A stretch of 27,597 nucleotides of DNA from Acanthaster planci (Eukaryota; Echinodermata; Asteroidea; Valvatida; Acanthasteridae). The stretch spans positions 10,855,830-10,883,426 of the forward strand of contig NW_019091362.1 of assembly GCF_001949145.1 (NCBI RefSeq), in the 5' to 3' direction. The notes below the pieces were generated by a model. It saw only the letters and a program-made list of their open reading frames with translations. It searched no databases and was not told the origin of the DNA. Made by a program: the position numbers and the translations under genes. Numbering within the stretch: position 1 is the stretch's first letter; each line of letters opens with the position of its first letter. Below are positions 11,301 to 20,878 of this stretch, in pieces.

Positions 11301-14300
11301 CAATAACTGAAAGGCAATGACATGTAGTACATGAGAGGAAAATAAAGTAAGGATACATACCTTTCATGTCGTCACACTGCAGTTTGCGGCCCACTTGAGG
11401 CCCAGTACTTGTCACCTGAACTTTTCTTTCACTGCTTTTTCAAGCACAGTATTATTTTTGCGCTTATAGATTGTTTACTTTCTCTCATTTGGATGGAACA
11501 CATTGGATGCAAACAGCGTGAACATCATTCAGCAGCAGGTAGGCCACTGGTTTATTCTGACTTCCTCAAAACCTGACAGCTGTACAGCGGATCGTTGTGC
11601 ATTTAGACATGAAGGGCAAAAGTTAAGTTTTCTTTAGCCAACCAGAACAAGCGCACATCGGTTTCGTAATCCTTGACTGTGAAATTGGTGGTCGTCACAG
11701 CATTGCTATGTTTCGGTAGTTCTCTACTTTGGGATAGATGAATTAACGGTCCTTTTCCACTCATTGTATTTCTTTGCAGTTTACTTGCTGTGGTTTCAAC
11801 AGTCCGGGCGAGACCACATTGGCTTCTTTAATCGTCCCTCCCTCGTGCCGTGACTCGTCTGGAGAAGCTTTCAAAGTAAGCCCTTGTACAAGTCTTGGCG
11901 GCATATTACGGCTTTTAATACCTCCAAAGCATTGCACTTGTAATAAAAGGGGGGGTTAGAGTTATATAGTCATATTACGAGAAATAGCCTCGCTACCAAT
12001 GAGCCCGGTGTCAAGGCTTTTCCATCTACAGACCATGCTGCGCAGTGTTAACCATTCCTTGCTCTCAAGGAGTCTCAAGTTAGGTGGTGCCAGCATGCAT
12101 AAGCCAAATTTCCTTGCTTACTCGTCGAACATGCTAAATCGTCGGCACAGAATTTTCTACTTTAGCTAGCGAGAGTTTTTGGCTCACGGCCATGAAACTG
12201 TTTCTTGGCGGAATTCTTCAGGCGTACTCACCGAACAACGCTCGGCGTTGATCACGGCAGCTACCACTGCACTGTGCTCTTTTTTTCCTATTTTGCCACA
12301 GATTGATTCAGGTAGTGTCTGAATTACCCAGCTATGGACTAAGAATATGCACAACTCTGTGGTAGTGGCTGCGGCCAGTTCCCATATAGTTGTGTGCAAT
12401 TTCAAGCCACAGCCAAGTAATTCCGATTCGGCCTAATACTTGTGGATAGTGTCCTTTGGTAGAAAATTGGATACGAGTGCGTGGTGATTTTTCACAGCCA
12501 TCTAATTCATTTCACTCCCGGGATTACACTGTATTATCATTATTACTAGTATTTTTAAGGTCCAGGCATCGAATTTGAAAACACAAGTTCAGTCTGGGAA
12601 ACTGTATAGGCCAAAAAGTGAAGTGTTCAATCCAACACTTACAAGAGTGCGGTCAGTGACCACTCTTTGAAAGTGTTGAATACAACATTTTACATGGTAA
12701 ATCCAGCATTTTTAATTTCAGATTCAGCATTTAAACTGTTAATTCAACATTTTAAATGATGATGTAATAATACCAAGTGGAAACTGTCGAATTGTAACAC
12801 GTATATTATTGAATTAAATCTTTAGATGTTGGATCTGATATTTAAAATGCTAGGTTAACCTTTCTAAATGATGGATTTAACAATTTCAAAGAGTGGTCAC
12901 TGACCGCACTCTTGTATAAAGTGTTGGATTCAACACTTCATTTTCGAAACCCAGGATAGTGTACTGTATTTTAATTGACTGAAAAGTCTGAAATACTACC
13001 AAGTTCGGTTTTGTTCACTGTCCGCATGGTTGTGTCCTTATAATTCAGATCGGCTGTTACGACAAACTGAAGCAGACTATCAACGAAAATATCGTCATCT
13101 CTGCGTCAGTAGCGGGCGCTGTCGCCTTTCTGCAGGTATGTGCAGGAATTCGGAAGAATTCAGTTTTCAGCACCTGTTTCACTATCATGATTGTAGGCGT
13201 CAAAAGTTACCGAGGGACAACAGTAAGTTATCGTACATGCGTGCATAGACACATTCATTATATCTGCATTATCACATTTATTTATTTATCGGGAAGTCGC
13301 CCAACACAAGGCCCCAAGACGCCACTCAGGGTGAGGGCTAAATAGTAAAGTTGAAGAAGACAACTTAGAACAATTTCGATGTTGGCCCAATAAATTCGAT
13401 CATTTTGTTCCCCACCCACCGAAAAAATTACCTCCAAAAATTCGAAGGTCAGTCACTGAATCGTTTCTTCTAATTCAACAGATGTCACGTTTTCGTAGCA
13501 CCCGCCGTGGATGATTTCTGATTCTCATTTTTGTGTATACGTGTATTTGCATTTTTATTGTCCAAAGTCTGATAAATAGCTCGCATGTTCAGCCACATCC
13601 GTTTACTGAAAGTAACTGGGTAATCATTCATTCAGGCAGCGGGTAGTGAGCAGAGTTGGGTGCACTAGTAGTGGCAACATTATCTCTTGGGATGTTTGAC
13701 GACCAAATGTGGCCCAGTCTGTGAAAATGAGTCTTAAGTCGCCAGAACCACTTTTCGAGTTTTCATTTGTATTGTAAAGAGCAAATTGAGTTTTTTGTTT
13801 TGATGTATCACTCAGTTTGGTATCCTGATGAAAGTGGATACTCCATGGTGTAAAATGCAGCGGGTTTCTCTTGATTTACACTGTGCAAAATTATTCTAAA
13901 GGACTTTTTACTCAAAGTGACTCTGGCCGCAGACTCATTTTCACAGAGTGGGTCACAAATATCTGCCTGTCTTTTTCACGGAATTTTTTTAATTGTTACT
14001 ACAGGTTGTCAGCATCATTGTCTCCTGTATCCTTGGCAGAGAAGAAAAGCCCACTCGAGTACGGCCAATTCCAGGTCTGAATTTTTCGTTCCTCCTTTTT
14101 TCAGCTAATGTGCGTCTTGGAAAAAGGGGGCAATTGCTTTCCTCCCAAGAAAAAAAAAGAGAAATAAAAATAGGAAACAGAGAAATGGAAAGAAAGTGAT
14201 GAAAGGCGATGAAATTGACCATTTTCCTTGATAAACCTTGAAATTGACCCATTCCTTTAGTAATGGTTTATCAGTTTGTTGCTGATGAGTACTTTGCCCC

Positions 14301-14503
14301 CTCCTTACGACGCCTGTGTTCCTCGATATATTTGTAACACTATAACTGCAGAGCTAGTCTGCAGTGTAATGTCACCCTCTATTGGCAGAACGCGGAAATT
14401 TGGACGGTTTTGAATGCAGTAAAACTAGCCCCTCTGTGTTTTTTATTGTGTTTTTCCCCCCACAGGAGGAAGACAGGCTTGGAGTACAGGTGGCTATGCC
14501 TAG
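2333..14503 (+). CDS. tetraspanin family membrane protein (10 exons, complete)
   Basis: Exons: 2333-2389, 6299-6388, 7189-7237, 8899-8951, 10572-10646, 11470-11538, 11780-11875, 13049-13135, 14005-14074, 14466-14503. They total 684 nt (227 aa plus TAG), and every junction is GT-AG with matching phase. The ATG has a good context (AACATGG). TM1 covers about residues 9-33. TM2 (about 50-73) runs into FLGCCGAFKKNPCLLKT at 67-83, the typical tetraspanin TM2/inner-loop signature. TM3 is about 84-106. The large extracellular loop (about 107-175) holds FTCCGF (Cys134, Cys135), PPSC (Cys154) and IGC (Cys166), the four-cysteine pattern. TM4 is about 176-203, and the tail ends STGGYA. Tetraspanins organise membrane microdomains and bind partner receptors through the large loop. 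The loop is short for the family, so a small exon in intron 5 could be missed. The last donor (GTCTGA) is weak, so the final exon is the least certain part. Tail and short loop recall TSPAN3- or TSPAN13/31-type proteins, but I cannot assign a subtype. Confidence 0.9.
3285..3380 (+). repeat. tRNA-derived SINE head (degenerate)
   Basis: Position 3301 starts CTAGCTCAGTATGTAGCAGA, a good match to a tRNA A box. About 26 nt later, 3346-3360 reads GGGCCCGAGTACCGG, a degraded B box (GGTTCGANTCC type). The spacing fits an RNA polymerase III internal promoter. The flanks do not pair as a clean acceptor stem, so this is more likely a SINE head than a working tRNA. It lies inside tetraspanin intron 1. 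The 3' tail of the element is not defined. Confidence 0.5.
4041..4376. mobile_element. possible hAT-like MITE in tetraspanin intron 1
   Basis: The left edge reads CAGTGGCGTAAATC. The right edge at about 4361-4375 is GGATTTACGACCAGG, whose reverse complement (CCTGGTCGTAAATCC) matches the left end at most positions. CAGTGGCG-type termini are common among hAT non-autonomous elements. The interior is G-rich on the left and C-rich on the right and holds no coding sequence. I could not recognise an 8-bp target duplication, so boundaries and family are tentative. Confidence 0.35.
4066..4098 (+). other. G-quadruplex-capable G-run tract
   Basis: Five G runs of 5, 4, 4, 3 and 6 bases are separated by loops of 1, 2, 2 and 6 bases. 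This satisfies the usual four-run quadruplex pattern on the + (transcribed sense) strand. It sits in the left arm of the putative MITE, in tetraspanin intron 1. Whether it folds or has an effect is not visible from sequence. Confidence 0.6.
5625..5875. repeat. two-copy tandem duplication, period about 127 bp
   Basis: Copy 1 begins with GTTTACATTT at 5625 and copy 2 with the same word at 5754. Both then carry AAATCAT(C/G)AACCGTC, and the identical GATTGCCAGCAGGATATT occurs at 5676-5693 and 5803-5820. Both continue with CCCAC, CTC/TTT-rich sequence and a TAGAAAATAGGA / TATAGGAACTC-like end. Open frames that cross the copies are incidental. The duplication lies in tetraspanin intron 1. Confidence 0.7.
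6635..6891. repeat. three-copy inverted/direct repeat (TTCCCGGCAAAAGGGCGTA)
   Basis: TTCCCGGCAAAAGGGCGTAA begins at 6635. Its reverse complement lies at 6829-6847 with one difference in the shared 19 bases. A third, forward copy with two changes (TTCCCGCCAAGAGGGCGTAA) starts at 6871. The first two copies could be terminal inverted repeats of a 213-bp non-autonomous element, with the third belonging to a neighbouring insertion. The core also resembles the CTCF-type word CCNNCAAGAGGGCG, but that is only a resemblance. It lies in tetraspanin intron 2. Confidence 0.55.
10413..10436 (+). repeat. (CAAA)n microsatellite in A/C-rich tract
   Basis: Tandem CAAA units occur inside a longer CAACAACCCAACAAAC-type tract from about 10370 to 10470. 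The opposite strand is open only because of this low-complexity sequence. It lies in tetraspanin intron 4, just upstream of exon 5. Confidence 0.85.
12594..12954. mobile_element. foldback MITE with long inverted repeats of 21-bp units
   Basis: The element begins CTGGG and ends CCCAG. The block 12641-12670 is repeated as an exact 30/30 reverse complement at 12886-12915. The outer GTGAAGTGTT(C/G)AATCCAACACTT also pairs across the element. Toward the centre each arm is made of diverged 21-bp units of the form ATG-TTGAATCCAACATTT: word ends fall at 12690, 12711, 12732 and 12753 on the left, and word starts at 12826, 12847 and 12868 on the right. There is no coding capacity. It is a non-autonomous DNA element of unassigned superfamily inserted in tetraspanin intron 7. 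A clear target-site duplication is not visible. Confidence 0.8.
14075..14199 (+). other. alternative tetraspanin tail by intron 9 retention (possible)
   Basis: If the weak donor GTCTGA at 14075 is not used, the frame stays open into the intron and stops at 14197-14199. This replaces the GRQAWSTGGYA-like tail with about 41 other residues rich in Lys, Arg and Ser. The second part is a purine-rich low-complexity tract (about 14144-14195). This is a possible alternative end, and the spliced form looks more natural because it gives a compact tetraspanin tail. Confidence 0.3.
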
Positions 14504-17500
14504 GGAGAATGGTTCTAAACTCACTGTGAAGGTCAAACATGCAGGGGAACTCAGAGGGGTTTGCAAGTAAAGTAACTTTCTGGTACATTGAACAAGCCAA
14601 CAACAGCTTAAAGGTCTGGATGCCCAATGTTGTGGTGTCACGAAACCGAACGACAATAATTCACCGTATGACTGTTAGTCGTTTTATTTAGTCGGACAAC
14701 GACGCGAATCTTTCTTGGGATTGGAACATATTTTTACAATTGTCTACACTGAAATGAAGGAAAAGTATTCAGCATCCCATTTGGGTTAATCTTGATGAAG
14801 GAGTGCCACTTTGTGAATTTCAACATTTCCAGTACTTCTCCTTTAATGCGGGGGAAGGGGTTGCCTTGATGTCATTATCAGGATGACATTGTTCATGTGG
14901 GGGGCTCTGTTCAACTTCTGAACAACCAAAACGTATCACTTTGCTCACTGGTCTAAAGTTATGCACTGAACAACAAGTCACTAAAAGACGAGATAATTTG
15001 ATAGAGAAAAATGTCCACACATCTGTGATGAAGTTCGTAGTCAGAGAGGTGTCTGCCTGAAATGACAGAAAATGCTGCTCAGAAATTTACAAAGATGAAT
15101 CAGTATTGAGAAAAGGCATCAAACTGCCCTGAAAACCGGTGAAACAGAAATTGAGAACTATGTTAGGCCATCTGGAACAGTATTGAATCAACAGAATTGC
15201 GTGAGCCTTTCAAATTTTGTGACAAAAAAGACTTAAACATTTCAAACTCACCAGGTAAGAGTACATGAATATTTGAGAAGTGGAGTTTGTACATCATACT
15301 CAGAAATAAAGGTATCATTACCTAATTACATCTGGCATAGTCTTGCAGCTAGGTAAGTGTTCCATGAGCAATTTGAGGTTGCTTCAAGTGTGTTCTGTTT
15401 GTAGCTGACGGTGTTTATTGCAGTAATTTTAGTGAGTTACATTGTAACATTCTTTCCAAGCGTGGCTTTTGTGCGATGTGGAGGGAGAAATGATTTGTTT
15501 GCTACTTTAATTCTATTTAGATTGAAACTAGGTTGTACTCAGACATTATCGGCATCTTTGTTTTATTTGTCTGATGTGTTGTTTTTCTGCAGTACTTTGA
15601 ACCGAAATTTGAATCGAAATACCAATTTCCTGTGAGTTATTTATCTAGACAGAGAACGAAAATGTTGCAATCTTTGCGTATCAGATGCATAGCATGAGTC
15701 AAACAGGGTGTTTGGAATGTCAAATCGGGGTACAAAGTGTCGCTATTTTGGTCTTTTAAGTGAAATAGTCTTTTTAAACATTATTCTTTGCATATTCATT
15801 TGGTTCCTTTTTATTTTGTAATATTTAAACGTGATTGAAAATGCAAACAAAAAATACTGAAAAGATATGTAATCCCGTGTGTAAAGCAGACATAGATTTG
15901 TGTCATTTGCAAGTGACAAATCTTTGTATCATTTGCAAGTTACAAATGACACCAAATATTTGGCGAGTCCGTTCACCACAGTGACTTGCTGATAAAAAGA
16001 CGCTACATCGGTTGAAGCTGAAAAAACTTGACACGAACGTGGCTTATTTGTCTTGGAGAAGTTACGACCGAAATATTCCATGATGTCATTCCATTGTTTC
16101 CCCGCTAAAGTGAACTTTCTGCTACATGCGTACAAGTTGAGTTGCATAATAATTACCGTTTTCATGTTCTTATAGTTCCGTGTGTTGGGCCCGAGCTTTG
16201 ATTTGTTACCTTGAAAGTGATCATGTACATTGTATGTACACGTTGATATAATACGTTGCTCGTTCTTGTATCATGAATTTAGCTTAGAGGAGAGAGCTCA
16301 TAGAAAATAATAAACACAGAAAATACTGATATTCTTCACACTTTGTTTACTGACTGTTGCATAATATCAATACGTTAACATAGCTTTTTTCCGACCCTGA
16401 TAGATTGTAAAAAAAAAGTGCTGTTAGTTCCGCTCGAGGCAAAAAACCCATATAATTGGGAAGTGACCCCAAAGTTTCCCAAGCTCTAGGGCGTGGCAGA
16501 AAGCTAGCCTGGCCCACTTTGAACCTGAATTGGAAGGTACAGGAAATTGGTCCTGAATCTCTAAATTATTACCAGAGGCACATACCGAAGTGCATCGTTT
16601 CTTTCACCGCCCGAAGCAATAACTTCATACATGTACAACTACGTGCGTGACGTGAAATGACCTGACGCGCACACCCTGCATATAAAAACAACGTCCAGAA
16701 CATTTGCTCAACCTGCACTCCATGGGCTGAGTGCGCGTTGCTTTAGTCGCACAAGGCATGGTGGGAACCAACGTGGCGCGGCCATGGGCGCGGCAAGATC
16801 GTACCCATGGGCACGAAGTTGCATTTTGCTCGACTACTCATCGTGAAGGTCAACGGTTCATTAATTTGAAATACGTTTGTCTGTGCTTACAGAAACGTTT
16901 ATGATGTGTGCAATAATTCCAGACGTGTCGGATAAAGTAACACGTAACACGCAGTGACATTTACCCATATACTCAAATTTCAGTTTAGGTTGCGGAATGT
17001 TCGCCTCGTGTGCTGAGCTGCTCAGGGTGCAGACTAAAAAAGAAGCCAAATTACGAATTAATTCTATCGGGCAAAGCCGTTATCAAAGTTGAAATACCTT
17101 TAACAAACGGTGTACGCAGAGAAGTCGCGTTATGGATGTTCTATAGAGAAAAGAAAGTGAATACGTCATGCACACAATGAGTGTAAAAGGCATCGTCTAG
17201 CGCTTTCAAGCAACGCTCGTTGCGCATTTTTGCGCTCATGTGCGTCAAGTTAATGGACGAACGCAACGTTCTACAAAATGTGCACGATACGTGACATCCC
17301 CACAGTGCTACGTGTTTGTGAACCACAGATATCAGAAATTTAACGCATAATTTATTTATGTCTGTGGTGTGAAAGAGTAGACCGGAAATTCTCCGAGAAG
17401 TTGGGTAAATGGACTTAACCTTGTGAACTTGAAGGAACGCCCACGCAGCCCATAAATTTGATATTGGGCCTTGTGGTAAAACAAAAACATCAATAAAAAA
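14504..17500. other. 3' flank of tetraspanin gene and intergenic DNA
   Basis: No recognisable exon or domain is present. A canonical AATAAA at 15305-15310, about 800 nt after the tetraspanin stop, could end its transcript. Another AATAAA lies near 16309. A CpG-containing patch at about 16720-16810 includes GGCATGGTGGGAA, whose reverse complement resembles a ZNF143/Staf-type word. This may be a promoter remnant, but no transcript can be tied to it. Short open frames here lack splice context. Confidence 0.45.
15894..15953. repeat. short tandem near-palindrome pair
   Basis: ATTTGTGTCATTTGCAAG begins at 15896 and a second copy, TTTGTATCATTTGCAAG, lies about 28 bp further on. Each copy is nearly self-complementary around the TTTGCAAG core, ending in TGACAAAT and TTACAAATGACACC. 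It may be the paired ends of a small mobile element or a local duplication. No gene is attached. Confidence 0.55.
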
Positions 17501-17515
17501 AAACCAAAAATAGGG

Positions 17516-17546
17516 CGCCCTCTCCGTTTCAAAAGCAGAGAGGGCG
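17516..17546 (+). repeat. perfect 9-bp hairpin, 13-nt loop
   Basis: CGCCCTCTC at 17516-17524 pairs exactly with GAGAGGGCG at 17538-17546. It is preceded by an A-rich tract and the palindrome GGGCGCCC at 17513-17520. It is not the histone-type stem-loop. It could be the end of a small transposable element, and no T-run or coding context suggests a terminator. Confidence 0.5.
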
Positions 17547-17764
17547 TTCTTTATTGCAGCTTGGCGCTTTCTACAAATCTGAGTAAATTATTGCTTGCTG
17601 AAAGTGAAAGAACTATCAGTTCTGTTCCAAAATGGAGTTTTTAGAAATGCAGTCAGGGTGGATAAACCCAGGTAAGTTTTTATTTATAGTCTCACAAACG
17701 ACGGCGAAATTCTAAGAGAGTCAAGGGAGTAAGGCATGCGGTAGCGGAGAAGAGGGACCACAGT

Positions 17765-17866
17765 GCTACAATCCCGGTAGCCCCACTACAATAGTGTGGC
17801 ATGGACTCTCACTCCAAATCGGGAGTGAGAGTCCGTGCCACACTAGTAGTGGGGCCACAATCCTGG
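17765..17866. repeat. long hairpin (about 35-bp arms, 5-nt loop) with direct repeats at its flanks
   Basis: Left arm 17781-17815 and right arm 17821-17854 pair almost perfectly, with one bulged base and one T/C difference, around the loop AAATC. The arms contain GTGTGGCATGGACTCTCACT and its complement. Just outside lie imperfect direct repeats, GCTACAATCCCGG at 17765-17777 and GCCACAATCCTGG at 17854-17866 (11 of 13 identical). The layout resembles a tiny foldback insertion bounded by a target-site duplication. The second direct repeat overlaps the hairpin end by one base, so the duplication is tentative. Confidence 0.75.
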
Positions 17867-19430
17867 ACAAATCTCGTTGGGCCTTCAACCCTCAGACCCC
17901 CTTTCAAAGTTTCAATGTTGTGTCTGTGCGCGCGGTCTGCGCTCCGGCTGGACATGACAACATTGACCGGGGAGTGGGGGAGTATCCCAACAATTTTGTC
18001 CAGGCAGGATTGTCTTGAGTTTACCCATGCCTGTTTTTGTGTGTGTGGTGGGGGAGGGTCTGGTTAGAGTGTTTGAACTATTTCCGGCAATATGGCTGAT
18101 TTGAATTAAACACTAACTTGAAAAGAACATCAAATGTGCTGAATTCACCCTGAAAACGTGACAGGCAGTGACAGGCATTGTCATGATTGCATTCCTCCAC
18201 CCTCACCCTACTTCCAGAACTGTAAGGTTTAAACAAACCTTACAGATAGTCATGTACAAACTCCCATAAACCATAGAAAAAGGACACAAAAGATGTTTGA
18301 ACTGCTCAGGCATTAACATCTGGCCAATTACCGCTTTCTTGCATGCCTGATATGTCCGTAGCCAGAGCGCAGCGAATGCTTGCTACGCACCATCTGTTTC
18401 ACAACCACAAAACCCCTTTGTACCCTATGATCACCGCCACAAATTGTCGCTGGTAATCTACAACCTTAAAACTTTGTGCACTGAGGTATAAGAGAACGAA
18501 TATTTATGCTTTTGTCCGTGCTTGATATGATCTCTTGTCAACATCAAATTTAATGCTTGAGCAATGAGCAGATACTTATGCTTTTATGCTGTGTGCCCTG
18601 AATCTATATGTGCAGTCATTGCCCTTAATGAGCACTTTCTTCTAGAGTTAATTTGGGACTAAGTAGCCTGGTTGTTCACAAGATTTTGTGTTTTGTTTGA
18701 ATCATTTTGGCATTTGCGCAAAGGAATATTTTAATGAGACTTCACAATCACTCCCTGTGATGAAATAGCACATTTTGTTACTTAGCTTTATAATGAAAGT
18801 CAAACGTTTTGTTGGCTAGTCTTAACCAAATTTTTACCAAGTCTTTGAACAATGATGTATTGGAGGGAGGAGAAAAAAATTACAAACTTTGCATGGGTAA
18901 TGGAACGATGTATCAAAATTTTAAAAGTTTATTAATGATGACAAAAGTAGGTGTAATATCAGGGATGTTTCTCTCTAGAGCTATTTCCTGGTCACAGCAA
19001 TAATTTGTATTTAATTGCAAGCAAAAAACTACGAGTATTGCTAGGATATTGATGGCCCCGCTTGTCTGGCTGAGATGCAGGCAGTGATCAGGCATTTTGG
19101 GAATGTTTTCTATTATTCGTCTGACTTGGTGCCGACCATCATTGAACACTTTGTGCCAGAGTTGCAACTCCTGTGTCCTTCCTCTATGCATAAACATACA
19201 TGTATTTTGGCTGTTTTGATTGTGATAACTTACCCTTCCATCACAGCTACATGTATTTGTGCAACCAAATTTCATACATGCCTTCTTGGTGAAGTTAAAT
19301 GTCAGATGGGAAGGTTAATTCACCTTATATCGTTATTAAAATGGGGAAATTCTTGAGCATTTTGCATATCCACACTACAGAAAATCAGCAGCATGTAGGC
19401 CTACTCTCAATCATTGTCAGCTGCATTCCA
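17867..19430. other. intergenic DNA, no gene recognised
   Basis: Overlapping open frames occur on both strands near 18913-19356, but they have no recognisable domain. I find no convincing acceptor/donor pair there and neither strand is clearly favoured. The rest is AT-rich and featureless apart from TACATGTA words near 19196 and 19241. It may contain an unseen 5' exon of the second gene. Confidence 0.45.
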
Positions 19431-19436
19431 GCTTGA

Positions 19437-19666
19437 CCAATCGCAACATAACACCTATCTTTACTTTGTCGTTTTCCTGACTCCATCAAAATAAAAGCTG
19501 GGCTAAGATTGGTCACTAACATGGAAGCAAATTGGGCCAATCACAGCAGGGATTTCATCTGTGGGTGACGGGGAACGATTAGGAAAAGATGGGAGCTGTG
19601 TTGTGATTGGTCAAGTGACCATGCATCCCACTGTCATTGAGAGTACAGCCAAAATGTGTTTATAAA
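19437..19666 (+). promoter_or_regulatory. CCAAT-box cluster with TATA box, candidate promoter of the CWC22-like gene
   Basis: Five CCAAT/ATTGG words lie within 175 bp: CCAAT at 19437 and 19537, and ATTGG at 19508, 19531 and 19606. Several match the full NF-Y context (GACCAATCGC, GGCCAATCAC, GATTGGTCAC, GATTGGTCAA). TATAAA follows at 19661-19666, placing a start site near 19690. A possible first coding exon follows at 19803-19853: an ATG in good context (ACCATGG), 17 codons, then a GTAAAG donor. The motifs and their order are seen, but their use and their link to the downstream CWC22-like exons are inferred. Confidence 0.45.
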
Positions 19667-20356
19667 CTTTACAGTTCTGGAAGTACCACAGGGCATGAGC
19701 GAGGAGGAACAAAGTTAATGATGAGGAAGGGACGAATGTCTCAAAGAAAAGGATTCTCTCTCAACCCACAGTCCAGATGAACCACCTCATGATTTTAAAA
19801 CCATGGTAGACCATCACGTGGCATTTTGTGAAACAGCGGTAGTTGTTGAAAAGGTAAAGTCATGTGAATGATTTATCCCCATTTTGGCTTGAGTAATCAA
19901 TGACTAGACTAGGGCATACATGTACATGTACAGTAGTTTGTTTTTTTACCTGTGTTATCTGTTTTCCTCGCTAAGCCATCAAGCTGTCACAATATCATTG
20001 TAGATGTATGTTTAGCCGGCAGGCAGCACAGGTCATCTGTCTTTGTGTTCATTCTGTTCATACTTTTTGAAAGAAATCTTGAAAATGTGGAGGTTTTGGC
20101 CAAAGAATTATTTGATGTTTGGTGTGGCATGATCTGAAAGGATGGGTTTATTTCATAAAGGGATCAGATCAAATGAAATCAGACTGAATAAATCAGAAGT
20201 GGATCCAATTATGCAGGTGTCTTGTAGAAAACCCTTAATCTCATCTTCACCGGTTTACCGTAGCTAATTGAATCAATATTTTACTAAGTTTATGGCTCAT
20301 ACATGTACATTGTAGGTTTTCCCACAAAGTGACCTTTTTGTTTTTCTTCGGGGGAG

Positions 20357-20587
20357 GTGTTACCAGTGACAAGCCACCAAGCACACCTCCAAATGGCCGC
20401 TCAAATATCTCAAGCCAAGGACAGAGGCCCCACAAGGTCTAGCCAGCGGTCACCCCACGTTCAGGCCCCAGACCTCCAGTACAGATGAGAAGTCGGAGGA
20501 TGAGCTGTCCATAGGGCCAGATGACAAGGACATGTACTGAGAGGAAGACATACCACCTCAACAAGAGCCAACGAAGAGGTCGAGCAG
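20357..20587 (+). pseudogene. broken exon-like segment, Ser/Pro-rich then acidic
   Basis: The block is preceded by a T-rich tract and AG, and ends at a good donor (CAG|GTGAGG). No single frame is open. The first third reads coding-like in one frame (VTSDKPPSTPPNGRSN). The second half reads coding-like in another frame (TSSTDEKSEDELSIGPDD), then meets TGA and continues into PPQQEPTKRSSR. The composition resembles a charged, low-complexity N-terminal region such as CWC22 carries before its MIF4G domain, but identity is not proven. It could instead be an unrelated dead exon. Confidence 0.3.
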
Positions 20588-20878
20588 GTGAGGAAGAAAT
20601 GGCCAAGTTGAATAGAATATCACATTTCTTTCATTTATCAATGCTGTTTCACTGAGCTAGTTTGGTACATGTATATAAGAAAAGACAAGGTTGTCTATTG
20701 TTCAGAGTTGTGCTTCATTGAGTATTTATATTAAATGTGATAATTATTATGATAATTATAATAACATTTTGGATAACATCTTTTGACAAACTGGACTGTG
20801 AAACAAATCTGGTTTCTTTTAGTGAAACCTTTGTGCATAGCTGAATGAACAGTTCTGTGTGTCTGTGTGTTCCCACAG

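Noticed and set aside
14372-14656. Two overlapping - strand frames and a + strand frame around 14382-14656
   Set aside because: They overlap the last tetraspanin exon and its 3' region, show no domain similarity, and are explained as shadows.
18913-19356. Overlapping open frames on both strands (120 codons - strand, 93 codons + strand)
   Set aside because: Neither product shows a recognisable domain and no good acceptor/donor pair frames them. The segment cannot be assigned to a strand.
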